The translations under genes and the position numbers were made by a program. Positions 1 to 8,156 of a DNA stretch of 15,784 nt are shown here, in pieces (position 1 is the first letter of the stretch; the number at the start of each line of letters is the position of its first letter). Source of the stretch: Gemmatimonadales bacterium UBA2975 (GTDB lineage: Bacteria; Gemmatimonadota; Gemmatimonadetes; Longimicrobiales; Gaopeijiaceae); assembly GCA_002348265.1 (NCBI GenBank), contig DEAT01000026.1, positions 9,591 to 25,374 on the forward strand, given 5' to 3'. The notes beneath the pieces are model-generated. The model saw only the letters and a list, made by a program, of their open reading frames with translations. It made no database searches and was not told where the DNA came from.

Positions 1-1386
1 CCCCGTGGCACTTTTAGCTACGGTCGAGGAAACCATTCCCGCCTCGCCTGCGATAGATACCGTTACCAGTGTGCTCACCCCTGCGCCAATTCCGGCTATC
101 GCTTCTGGTACGCTGGCTCGACGCGTGTGTAGACCTGCTAGCAGAGGGACGAAGAGGCTCACACTCATGATCGCATAGAAGATTGTTATGGTGTCGAGTA
201 CGCTATCAAAGCGAAGGGTCAGCCCGAGCCCTCCCATGCCGCCCACGATTGCTGCAAGACGAGCGACGCGTAGGACGTCTTTATCTGTTGCGTCAGGAGA
301 GATGTAGCGTTTGTAAATGTCTTGTGACAAAGATGTGGAAAGCATGAAGAGTACGGTGTCGGCCGAACTTACCTCAGCAGAGAAAACTGCAGCGAGACCG
401 AGTGCCCCGAGTAGGGGAGGGAGGCCCAGGGTGAGCATCGTAGGTACTGCGTAGGCTCCGTTCGTAAGCCCAGGATCAAAGCTGTGGGCGATGATCCCCG
501 CGGATACTGGGACAAAGGCGAACGCAAATAGAGCTAACGCTTGGAGTACAACACCTTTTTTCAGAGAGGGTTCGTCCTTTGCGGCATATCCCATCTGCAC
601 TAGCCCAGGAGACACAACGAACGACGGCATCAGTATGACGAACATAATGATGCCGGCAAACGCTAGCGGATTCATGAAGTCCGAATTAGCTGGAGCTGCC
701 GCCAAGACCGCTTCAACACCGCCGGCGCTTCCTACTGCGATAGGGATTGCTACGAGGAAGCCGACGATCAGAACGATGAGCTGAACGAGGTTTACCCAGG
801 CGGTGGTCATAAGCCCCCCAGCGGTGAAGTAGATGATCATTATCATCCCACCAAGTGTTGCGCCGACCCATCGTGGCGTGCCTAGGACCCACTCGAGAAT
901 CTGCGACATTGCAATTAGCTGTGCCGCTAGGATTGCCAGTGTTCCCAGCCATAGAATCGAGACTATGATTGCGCGTACCGAGTTACCGTATCGAAGCTCT
1001 AGGTAATCGCCAGCCGTATACAGACCGTGCTTCTTTCCGGCCCTCCAGATCCGGGGCGCGACGAAGAATGCGAAGATGATCTGTCCGATTCCAGCCGAGC
1101 CTACGTACCACCATGCAGAGAGTCCTGCTTCGTAACCGAGTTCCGATGCAGCAATGACAGAGCCAGCACCGATGTTAGCTGCTAGGAACGTTGAGAAGAC
1201 CAGCCCTGGTCCTAAGGATCGGTCGGCCACGAAGAAGCTGCCACTACCTCGGACACGTCGAGACATGACGAGTCCAAGGATGACAAGGCTCAGTGAGTAG
1301 GTGATGAGCACGATGAGCTGGAGTGCCCTAGTGTCTTCAGGTGATCCGCTCAGTGCCTTAACTCCTAGGTCGAGAGTTTGCCACAT
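1..1386 (-). CDS. Sodium:solute symporter (SSS family), C-terminus cut by window edge
   Basis: The reading frame is open from ATG at 1386 to position 1 (462 residues, no stop), so the C-terminus lies outside the window. The protein is strongly hydrophobic, with about a dozen membrane-spanning stretches (for example residues 21-41, 62-81, 139-160, 177-195, 199-218, 240-260, 280-300). It carries SSS-family signatures: the FFVADRSLG loop near 51-59, a YTAGDYLELRYG segment near 123-134, and a Ser-rich helix followed by STSLSQDIYKR (350-360), the region that contributes to the second sodium site in characterised members. It would import a small solute with Na+ across the inner membrane. The substrate cannot be read from the sequence. 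SSS proteins are usually about 480-600 residues, so most of it is present. It lies downstream of the DUF1554 gene on the same strand, with a hairpin between them. Confidence 0.9.
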   Translation of the reverse strand, partial: MWQTLDLGVKALSGSPEDTRALQLIVLITYSLSLVILGLVMSRRVRGSGSFFVADRSLGPGLVFSTFLAANIGAGSVIAASELGYEAGLSAWWYVGSAGIGQIIFAFFVAPRIWRAGKKHGLYTAGDYLELRYGNSVRAIIVSILWLGTLAILAAQLIAMSQILEWVLGTPRWVGATLGGMIMIIYFTAGGLMTTAWVNLVQLIVLIVGFLVAIPIAVGSAGGVEAVLAAAPANSDFMNPLAFAGIIMFVILMPSFVVSPGLVQMGYAAKDEPSLKKGVVLQALALFAFAFVPVSAGIIAHSFDPGLTNGAYAVPTMLTLGLPPLLGALGLAAVFSAEVSSADTVLFMLSTSLSQDIYKRYISPDATDKDVLRVARLAAIVGGMGGLGLTLRFDSVLDTITIFYAIMSVSLFVPLLAGLHTRRASVPEAIAGIGAGVSTLVTVSIAGEAGMVSSTVAKSATG

Positions 1387-1421
1387 ACGCTCTTCACCAA
1401 ACTTCAAAGAAGCAGCATGAA

Positions 1422-1451
1422 GCCCTGCTGTCCCCATGAGGACAGCAGGGC
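1422..1451 (-). terminator. Perfect 11-bp hairpin between DUF1554 gene and SSS gene
   Basis: Positions 1422-1432 (GCCCTGCTGTC) pair perfectly with 1441-1451 (GACAGCAGGGC) around an 8-nt loop. The hairpin starts 6 nt after the stop codon of the upstream minus-strand gene and ends about 35 nt before the symporter start. That is the usual place for a transcription terminator. The minus-strand sequence that follows is only mildly T-rich (TTCATGCTGCTTCTTTG) with no long T run. It may therefore be a leaky terminator, or a 3' stabilising hairpin that lowers expression of the symporter relative to the secreted protein. Confidence 0.55.
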
Positions 1452-1457
1452 AGTTGG

Positions 1458-2132
1458 CTACCCTTCGTGGAGTGCCTCCTGCTCGTTAGCGTCGGTGGCA
1501 AAACAATAGTAGAACCCATTGCCTCCTGTTCCCTGCAGGTCTTCCTGACCGCAGCCACGAGAGCTATGAGCTGAATTCCACGAGGTCGGATTCTGGCCCC
1601 CTCCTTGTCGGTCATGATGTCCGACTGCAGCACTGCCTTCACTGTTACTAGTCCAGTTAGCGCAGGCGTCGTGGCCTTCCGCCAGGCTGACAGTGCCATC
1701 GATGCTAGACCCCGTGAGAATGTCGTGCATGTTGGGTGAGTCTCCTCGTCCGTTCACCACTTCACCGTTCTCGGTCAGAATTGACTCTTTCGTAAGATTG
1801 GCGCTTTCAGAGTGCAGGTCGGCGATGTCTCGAGCAATCAGATCACCGGCATAATTGTACCAAGGGCCGTTCCCGATGCGGTCACGCGCGTTCACGGCTG
1901 CTTCTCCGCCCATGGAAACTGTACTTAAGTAGGCTCGCCACGTGAGGTCACCAAAGCCCTTGGCATAGGCGAGATCTCGGCAGTGTTGATCCGCTCCCAT
2001 TAGGCCGCCGAGATTGGCTCCATCGCCCGGTCCCGTACTGGTGATGAAGAAACTCATGTTACCGTCTTGGGCGAAGAGGGGTGATGCGACTGCAAGAGTG
2101 GCGATCGCCACGATGGTCATGGGCTTCTTCAC
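1458..2132 (-). CDS. Secreted DUF1554 / C-type-lectin-like protein
   Basis: The product has 224 residues if it starts at GTG 2132. This start is chosen because an AGGAG sits 6 nt upstream and the first 21 residues then form a normal signal peptide: basic KK, a hydrophobic core, and LFA before the mature QDG. The earlier in-frame ATG at 2255 would bury the signal sequence behind 41 extra residues. The mature part matches the DUF1554 pattern often annotated as lectin: FFITSTGPGDGANLGGL, GADQHCRDLA, TWRAYLST, NARDRIGNGPWYN, GEVVNGRGDSPNMHDILTGS, ANWTSNSEG, VGHHDRQG and SWNSAHSSRGC. Four cysteines (51, 157, 194, 210) could make two disulfides. It is probably periplasmic or exported, and its ligand is unknown. 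The lectin label rests on fold-family membership, not on visible sugar-binding residues. Confidence 0.85.
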   Translation of the reverse strand: MKKPMTIVAIATLAVASPLFAQDGNMSFFITSTGPGDGANLGGLMGADQHCRDLAYAKGFGDLTWRAYLSTVSMGGEAAVNARDRIGNGPWYNYAGDLIARDIADLHSESANLTKESILTENGEVVNGRGDSPNMHDILTGSSIDGTVSLAEGHDACANWTSNSEGSAAVGHHDRQGGGQNPTSWNSAHSSRGCGQEDLQGTGGNGFYYCFATDANEQEALHEG

Positions 2133-2138
2133 GATATA

Positions 2139-2143
2139 CTCCT
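2139..2143 (-). promoter_or_regulatory. Ribosome binding site fixing the GTG start
   Basis: AGGAG on the minus strand with a 6-nt spacer (TATATC) before GTG at 2132. It decides the start of the DUF1554 gene in favour of GTG over the ATG 123 bases upstream. Confidence 0.75.
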
Positions 2144-2402
2144 GGGGCTGGGAAAAAGAGACTGTCCCGCACCGCGTGCGAGTAGCTGAAGCATTGCCCG
2201 CGGGGAGAGCCAATGTCCGGGTTCCTAGCCTAGCCGGCAAGCGCCCTGTACCCATCGATTGTTTAAACGCTGCTAGAATTCAACGAGATTACATATAGGC
2301 ACTCGGAAGATTAGAGCTAGTCAGGTGCGTCTGTTATTTGTATCAACGGCCGCTGAACTTTTTTTCTAGACCCAGAACGCGGTTGATTGATAATTGTCTG
2401 AA

Positions 2403-3068
2403 ATGATGTCTGTTAGAGTAGAAGTTTTCAGTGATTACACTTGCCCATGGTGTTACGTAGGGTGGGCTCGATTTGAAAAGGCAATGCGACAGCTCCCGGA
2501 CGGTGTGGTAGCAGATGTCCAATGGCGCCCTTTCGAGATTCACCCGGAGGTGCCGATGGAGGGTATGCCGTTCGAGGACCTTGGGTACCCCGCCGACCGC
2601 TGGGCCAGTATGCAGGAGACCTTGCGGGCGAGTGCAGCAGCAGAGGGCTTGATCGTCGAGAATCGCCCGAAGGTTTCGAACACTCATCGAGCCCTGATGG
2701 CAGGAGCTTGGGCGCAGGCCGACCTTCCTGACCTCTTTCCAGCTTTCCACGAAAGGATTTTCGTCGGCTATTTCGATGAAGGTCGTGACCTAGGAGATGT
2801 CCAAGTAATCGACAGCTTAGCTGCGTCAGTAGGGATTCACGTGAATCAGATGCACGCCGCTCTTGATCAGGGTGGCTGGGAAGCCGCCTTGTACGATACC
2901 GCCGCAGATGCACGTAAGATGGGGATTACTGGAACACCAACTTTTGTGTTCAATCGAAGCTTCGCTATCTATGGGGCACAGCCTGTACACGCTTTTCTCC
3001 GAGCGTTTGAGAATGCCAAAGAGGTACAGAGCGATGATAGTGCTCAGGACAGGACGGTCCATTCGTAG
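2403..3068 (+). CDS. DsbA-family (FrnE-like) thiol-disulfide oxidoreductase
   Basis: The product has 221 residues from ATG 2403. TTG at 2394 and ATG at 2406 are alternative starts, and none has a clear ribosome binding site. A thioredoxin-fold beta strand (VRVEVFSDYTCPWCYVG) carries the CPWC redox motif at residues 14-17, next to the N-terminus. A helical insertion follows, and the cis-proline loop GITGTPTFVFN lies at about 174-184. The block FDEGRDLGDVQVIDSLAASVGI is typical of DSBA-like thioredoxin-domain proteins of the FrnE group. There is no signal peptide or membrane segment, so it should act in the cytoplasm, as a thiol oxidoreductase or isomerase or a glutathione-dependent enzyme. Length is normal for the family. 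It faces the transketolase gene convergently across 134 bases in which I see no strong terminator hairpin. Confidence 0.9.
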   Translation: MMSVRVEVFSDYTCPWCYVGWARFEKAMRQLPDGVVADVQWRPFEIHPEVPMEGMPFEDLGYPADRWASMQETLRASAAAEGLIVENRPKVSNTHRALMAGAWAQADLPDLFPAFHERIFVGYFDEGRDLGDVQVIDSLAASVGIHVNQMHAALDQGGWEAALYDTAADARKMGITGTPTFVFNRSFAIYGAQPVHAFLRAFENAKEVQSDDSAQDRTVHS

Positions 3069-3202
3069 AATGGAGAATCCCATGCCCAGTAAGGCGGTGT
3101 AATCAACTGGTACTGGATGTTCTTTGGGCTCGTTTGGCGAAGAAGCCTCAGAGAAACGGGACCTCTTTTTAAGTTTGAGTTTCTAGGAACCACCGAGGTC
3201 GG

Positions 3203-5533
3203 TCAGTTGCCGCCCCCGTCGTCTAACCATGCCATGATCGCTCTCGCCTGAGCCTCCCCATCGAGACCTGCCTCATGGATCACCATCTCTCCCGCTCCAG
3301 AGCCGAGGTAGTGCCCCTTGACGAATGGGTGGAGTGAGTGCTTGAGCCCTATGTCAGAACGGATCCAGCGGTACATGGTTGGTAGTGTAAAACCGGTGAT
3401 GCCCATTGTCGTCGCTGCGATTTCGTCGTTGAATAGTGTATCTCGCTCCTCTTGGGGAAGTTGATCAAAGAGTTCAGGACTTGCGACGTAAATAACATCA
3501 AGGTCGATCCCGTCTTGGGTAAGCCGGGGAAGGGCTTCCTGAACGAATGCTAGTGCTACTCCAGATCCCTGCAGCACGATCGTTCCAACTGCTGTGCTGG
3601 CTGCGGATCGAAGCTTGTACACACCTTTGGCAGCCTCAGAGGCTGGAGCCAGTCCGAGCGCTTCGCGGTCAAGCACGGGTTCGCCGGGGCGTGTCACGAA
3701 GGGCACAATGACTGCTGCCTGGGCTTGAAAGGATGCAGCCACCAAAGGCCAGATCTCTTGCGGTTCCCAGGGAGTGAGCGTGACTGCCGTTCCGGGCACG
3801 TAGTTCTCTATGTGTAGTTGTAAGGCTTGCGGGTCTGCGTGCGTAGGCCCGTCTTCACCGGTTTTCATACCAGCGTGTCCACACTGGAGAATGAAGGGGG
3901 CGTATCGACTCCTCTGCACCTCCTGCTTCATTTGCTGACTGATCGCATGCACTCGGGCGGGTATGTGACCTAGGGGGCTGATGAATGCACCGTAAGAAGC
4001 TCCTGCTCCGCAGTGCTTCCCAAAGCCCGAAATGCCGCTCAGAATGCACGATAAGCCGTCCTCACAAATGCCACCCATCGTTAGGGTTCGACTGTCAGGA
4101 TTATCGCCGTAGTGGAAGAATCCCGGAGAGAAGTTTCTAGAGGCTCCTGAAATCGCAGTTGAGTCAAGGAGATCAGCTGCACCGAGCAAGATTGATCCTC
4201 CAGATTTCTCGTTTAGGTATCCAAGTACCCTACCGAGCTGACTTCTGAGTGCGATTTTAGAGCCGATATCCAGTGCGACGTCTGTTGGTGTCGTGACGGG
4301 GTCAGTCACACGGTAGAGCTCTTCTATGTCCGGAGCTCCTGCTCGCGGACTGCGTTGTCGCTGGTCCAGGCCATCCTTGGCGGCTTCGAGCCTTCGTGCC
4401 GTTTCTTGGCACACGTCGTTCGCTTCGGACCTTATCCAATCCCGTAACATCTCAAGGGTTGCCCAGTGGCACGCTTCAAGTCTTTCCGCGTCACCAGGGT
4501 CATCGACATGTGGGATTTCTTCTGCGTAGTTGCCGAGTAGGGGGCGAAGGGTGTCAATGTAGGCTTCAGAGCCTCTCTTGTGGCCACCTCCGTGAGATTT
4601 CTTACCTGTAATACCGTAACCAAAGCCTTTTTCCGTTCGATATACTACGGCGGTGGGTTGTCCGTTGCTTATGGAGAGCGCTTTGCGCTGACCTGTAATG
4701 ACTTGACCCATATCGAAGCCGTCTTTCACATGAACGACATTCCAATCATGTAGATAGAACAATTCCATGGGATCCCACTGTACATATTCTCCGGGACTAT
4801 CGTTCTCTCGGGTGACCTGATCTGAGTCTATTGAAGCCTGATTCCAGTCTAGATGGCAGATGGCGTTGCCTAGCCCCGAGGAGCCGGCTGCCGCGAGTGA
4901 TTCATATACCCGACCCGGTGTGAGACCCCCTTCGCCTTCCAGGATATGGATGCGCGGAGCGTTCTCACCGAAGTAGTCAGCGGCCGCGAATGCGAGGCCG
5001 ATCGACGACCCCATGCCGACTCCGGAAGGACCGGTGGCGATTCGGACAAACGGTGTCATAGGAGTAGGATGTCCGTCCAGCGGCTTCGATCCGAACTGTT
5101 TGAATAGTGGTGTCGGCTGAGTGGGGTTGCGGCGAAAGCCCAGGAGGTCTTCCCAGCGCAGCCGAAGGTGATCGCCCTCGGGCAGGAGTCCTGGGCTTGC
5201 GATGCGCGCGACTTCATCTCGAAGCGCCCACATGGCGTATAGCCCAGTTGCTTTGTGTCCTGCGGCAAAGGAGAGCAGATCTTGGTCATCACGTAAAGGG
5301 TCTCCGAGGTCATACTGCATCGAGTCAAAGAGAGCCGCGGTCATTATATGGCCCGCCGAAACTGAGCCCCCTGGATGGCCTGATTGCGAGAAATTGAACT
5401 GGATCGCGACCAGCGTCCGGTATATAAGATCATACTTAGTCAGTAGTGCCAGTTCTTCCATAGGCACGACGTCGGAATCAGCAGAGTCAATGTCGATCCA
5501 AGTAGAGCGTCGTGGTCCGAATGCTCGAGTCAT
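3203..5533 (-). CDS. Divergent transketolase-like thiamine-diphosphate enzyme
   Basis: The 776-residue protein has the full three-part transketolase layout, about 100 residues longer than a typical enzyme (~660-680). The N-terminal cofactor domain shows SGHPGGS (51-57, substrate/ThDP histidine), GHKATGLYAMW (92-102), DGHP (153-156), GPSGVGMG (168-175) and the metal motif GEGG (200-203), with Asn 231 thirty residues after the acidic residue. In the pyrimidine-binding half, GICEDG (488-493) supplies the catalytic glutamate, E491, and GEDGPTH (559-565) matches the conserved loop. The C-terminal domain ends near 776. The usual GDG is GEG here, and the substrate-phosphate region is only loosely conserved, so sugar-phosphate substrate identity is uncertain. 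It probably transfers two-carbon ketol units, but a related ThDP reaction is possible. The start at ATG 5533 has no strong ribosome binding site; ATG for M25 is an alternative. No pentose-phosphate genes lie nearby. Confidence 0.85.
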   Translation of the reverse strand: MTRAFGPRRSTWIDIDSADSDVVPMEELALLTKYDLIYRTLVAIQFNFSQSGHPGGSVSAGHIMTAALFDSMQYDLGDPLRDDQDLLSFAAGHKATGLYAMWALRDEVARIASPGLLPEGDHLRLRWEDLLGFRRNPTQPTPLFKQFGSKPLDGHPTPMTPFVRIATGPSGVGMGSSIGLAFAAADYFGENAPRIHILEGEGGLTPGRVYESLAAAGSSGLGNAICHLDWNQASIDSDQVTRENDSPGEYVQWDPMELFYLHDWNVVHVKDGFDMGQVITGQRKALSISNGQPTAVVYRTEKGFGYGITGKKSHGGGHKRGSEAYIDTLRPLLGNYAEEIPHVDDPGDAERLEACHWATLEMLRDWIRSEANDVCQETARRLEAAKDGLDQRQRSPRAGAPDIEELYRVTDPVTTPTDVALDIGSKIALRSQLGRVLGYLNEKSGGSILLGAADLLDSTAISGASRNFSPGFFHYGDNPDSRTLTMGGICEDGLSCILSGISGFGKHCGAGASYGAFISPLGHIPARVHAISQQMKQEVQRSRYAPFILQCGHAGMKTGEDGPTHADPQALQLHIENYVPGTAVTLTPWEPQEIWPLVAASFQAQAAVIVPFVTRPGEPVLDREALGLAPASEAAKGVYKLRSAASTAVGTIVLQGSGVALAFVQEALPRLTQDGIDLDVIYVASPELFDQLPQEERDTLFNDEIAATTMGITGFTLPTMYRWIRSDIGLKHSLHPFVKGHYLGSGAGEMVIHEAGLDGEAQARAIMAWLDDGGGN

Positions 5534-5677
5534 AAGGGGTTAGCTTCCGTGAAACTTGTTTTCAAAGGTTGTTGCTGATGATATCGAGGCTAGCGTATGA
5601 AGCCCTCGGAGGATCATCTGGACTGACCGTGTTGGCAAGCCGTTGCCGTAGCAGCGGAGTGAAGGGATCTTCGAGCA

Positions 5678-7444
5678 ATGAATTCTAGTCCGATATTGCC
5701 ATCTGACACTGAGCTAGCGGCTGCATACTTGCAGCTTGCGGTTACGCTAGGACTCGTGGTGCTCTGTGGGATTTTGAATCGACGCTACCGTAGACAGTAT
5801 TTCAGTCTATGGGCGTTAGCGTGGGCGGTGTATTCGTTGAGGCTTGTAGCGATCATCACTTTCCTGATTACGGGTGTACAGGCTTCGCTCTTTTGGCATC
5901 AGGTTGCAACCGGGTGGACTGCGGTTGCCTTTCTAGGGGCTGCATTTGTGTTCGCACAAAGAGCGGCTTGGCGCCCGGTCTATGGCGTTCTAGTGTTATT
6001 CCCGGTCGTGTGGTCGTTCATAGGCATTTACCTGCTTGACGATTTCGTGCTAGCAGCTGTACCGATGATTTTATTTCTCAGCGTCACCACTGCAGCTGCT
6101 GGGTGGGCTTTCTTCCGGTACCATCGTCTTGTGAACTCGCCCGCAGCGCGTTTCTTGGCGTTAACGCTCTTCCTGTGGGCTTTGCACCACCTAGACTACC
6201 CGCTTCTTCGAGCTCAAGGGGCGTGGAATCCTTGGGGGTACTACTTAGACATCGCATTTTCCATCGTTGTAGGGCTTGGAATTGTTTTCCTGGTATTGGA
6301 AGACCTCGACCAAGGCCTAACCAATCTAACTGCACTGTCTGGGGAGCTTCAGGGCGGGCTTGGCAGAAAGGAGTCGACCGCGGAGGCGATGCTACGTCGA
6401 GCCCTGTCAATGCGCGGGGTTCACGGCTCAGCTCTTTGGATCACAACGGAAGGGAATGGGCACTTCGTACAGGGCGCAGGCGTAGCGGCTCTGTGGCCTT
6501 TCGAGGGAGCGCCGGAGCCGGCACGTCGGGCAGCCGAGCAGGTCCGACACGAGCGGGTTCCTTCCGTTAAGCGCTGGAACGAACGGCACGAGAAACAATT
6601 TGAGCACGCATACACTGCTGCGCTCCCTGTTTTTGGAGAGGAGGATGTTATTGGAGCGATCGTCGTCGTTGGTGAGGCCCGCGATCCTTTCACTGTCCTA
6701 GACAACCGGTTTCTTCTCGCCTTTGGTCATCAGGTTGGGGTGGCACTGGCGAATGAAGAGTTAAGCCGTGATCTGATTAAGCGGACTGAGGAGCTGGAGC
6801 GTCTTCAGGCGCGAATGATCCATCAGCATGAAGAGGAGCGCGCACGTATCTGGCGTGAGCTTCACGATGAGACCGCTCAGGTCCTGGCCGCTCTTAACCT
6901 CCAGCTAGGGGTGATTGCAGAGCGTAGCGATGAGGCCTCTGCTCCAGCACTCGATCGAGCGAAGACGCTCTTAGGAGAGGGAATCAGCAGTATAAGAAGC
7001 GTTACGAGAAATCTAAGGCCAGTCGCACTTGACGATCTTGGTCTGATTCCGGCCATGCGAGCCCTTGCGAGGGACTTCCATCAACCAGCTACATTGGATG
7101 TGGATTTCAAGGCACCTTCTCCGGCTCCATCTCTTTCGTCGGAGACGGAGTCGGCCGTGTACCGAGCCATGCAGGAGGGATTATCGAATGCGGTGCGTCA
7201 CGGAGCTCGGTCACGCGTCTCAGTGACTCTAAGCTGCACCGAGTCACATGCGATATTGACGGTTGAGGACGACGGACCTGGTTTCTCAGAGGACATTGCT
7301 GTCCGCTTGAGAAGTGGAGGCGGTCTAGCGGGCCTCCGGGAACGGGTAGCGGTACTTGGGGGTGAATTAAAAATGGAAAATCGGAACGAAAATGGCGCCG
7401 TGGTGAGCGTTCAGTTACCACTCCAGAATGGAAACGAAGAATGA
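5678..7444 (+). CDS. NarL-type sensor histidine kinase with 7-TM and GAF input
   Basis: The product has 588 residues. The first 210 contain seven likely membrane helices (about 15-33, 43-65, 75-95, 101-120, 122-146, 156-176, 187-208). A GAF-like domain follows (about 228-360), then a short coiled coil (362-390). The HisKA_3 dimerisation domain has ERARIWRELHDETAQ, with His 396 as the predicted phosphorylation site. The HATPase domain (490-582) shows the N box around Asn 504, the DDGPGF motif at 531-536 and a GGGLAGLRER G2 box at 547-556. A GAAGGGA-like purine tract (GAAGGGA, 5661-5667) precedes ATG 5678. The stop overlaps the start of the response regulator gene by 4 bases, so the two are translationally coupled partners. 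The signal sensed by the 7-TM and GAF parts is not evident. Confidence 0.93.
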   Translation: MNSSPILPSDTELAAAYLQLAVTLGLVVLCGILNRRYRRQYFSLWALAWAVYSLRLVAIITFLITGVQASLFWHQVATGWTAVAFLGAAFVFAQRAAWRPVYGVLVLFPVVWSFIGIYLLDDFVLAAVPMILFLSVTTAAAGWAFFRYHRLVNSPAARFLALTLFLWALHHLDYPLLRAQGAWNPWGYYLDIAFSIVVGLGIVFLVLEDLDQGLTNLTALSGELQGGLGRKESTAEAMLRRALSMRGVHGSALWITTEGNGHFVQGAGVAALWPFEGAPEPARRAAEQVRHERVPSVKRWNERHEKQFEHAYTAALPVFGEEDVIGAIVVVGEARDPFTVLDNRFLLAFGHQVGVALANEELSRDLIKRTEELERLQARMIHQHEEERARIWRELHDETAQVLAALNLQLGVIAERSDEASAPALDRAKTLLGEGISSIRSVTRNLRPVALDDLGLIPAMRALARDFHQPATLDVDFKAPSPAPSLSSETESAVYRAMQEGLSNAVRHGARSRVSVTLSCTESHAILTVEDDGPGFSEDIAVRLRSGGGLAGLRERVAVLGGELKMENRNENGAVVSVQLPLQNGNEE

Positions 7445-8100
7445 GTGAAAAGTCACTTCGAGTCGTGATTGCAGACGATCACTCGGTAGTGAGACAAGGT
7501 ATCCGAGGGGTCCTCGAAGAAATCAATGAACTCGATGTAATAGGTGAAGTGGGTGATGGGGTGGGGGCCCTAAGCATGGTCAGTGATCTGTCTCCCGATG
7601 TCGTCGTACTTGACGTTAATATGCCTGCAATGTCGGGGCTTGAGGTCACGATGGCACTTCGTGAAGAAGGCTCTCCGGTCAGAGTGCTCATCCTATCAAT
7701 GCATGACGACCCAGAGTACGTCCTGCAGGCGGTCAGGGCTGGTGCGGACGGATATGTGCTTAAGGACGTGTCTCCAGCGGAGCTCAGGGACGCCGTCATA
7801 GCTGTGCATGAAGGACGTGATCACTTCACCGCGCGTGTCACACAGCAGTTGAGTGTGGGGCTGCGGAGGGAAATAGAGGAAGAACAGCTTCGTACCCGTC
7901 TTGGCTCACTAACCCAGCGGGAACGAGAGGTTCTGCTACTTGTGGCTCAGGGTCTGACGAATCGTGAAGCCGGAGGGAAGCTTGAGATATCTCCACGCAC
8001 GGTGGAAACTCACCGAGAGCGTGTAATGGACAAGCTGCGTATCCGGACGGTAGCAGGTCTGACGAGGTTTGTCGTCGAACACAGTTTAGATGACACCTGA
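7441..8100 (+). CDS. NarL/FixJ-family response regulator
   Basis: The product has 219 residues. The receiver domain (6-122) has the acidic pair D12-D13, phosphoacceptor D58 in VVLDVNMP, Ser 86 in ILSMH and Lys 108 in YVLKD. After a charged linker (140-155) comes a LuxR-type helix-turn-helix (156-215) with LTQREREVLLLVAQGLTNRE and ISPRTVETHRERVMDKL. All phosphotransfer residues are present, so it should be a functional DNA-binding regulator phosphorylated by the kinase encoded just upstream. The shared ATGA (7441-7444) supports coupled expression. Its target genes are unknown. It ends 56 bases before the stop codon of the convergent recX. Confidence 0.95.
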   Translation: MSEKSLRVVIADDHSVVRQGIRGVLEEINELDVIGEVGDGVGALSMVSDLSPDVVVLDVNMPAMSGLEVTMALREEGSPVRVLILSMHDDPEYVLQAVRAGADGYVLKDVSPAELRDAVIAVHEGRDHFTARVTQQLSVGLRREIEEEQLRTRLGSLTQREREVLLLVAQGLTNREAGGKLEISPRTVETHRERVMDKLRIRTVAGLTRFVVEHSLDDT

Positions 8101-8156
8101 TTTGTGCTAGGGCCAAACGGGTTATTCGAAGAGCGGACTGCCGTGATTTCTATAGG

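Noticed and set aside
2133..2255. Longer start (ATG 2255) for the DUF1554 gene
   Set aside because: It adds 41 residues before a clear signal peptide; GTG 2132 has an AGGAG at good spacing.
3138..3183. Hairpin-like sequences between the convergent DsbA-like and transketolase genes
   Set aside because: Stems of 3-6 bp with long loops; too weak to call a terminator.
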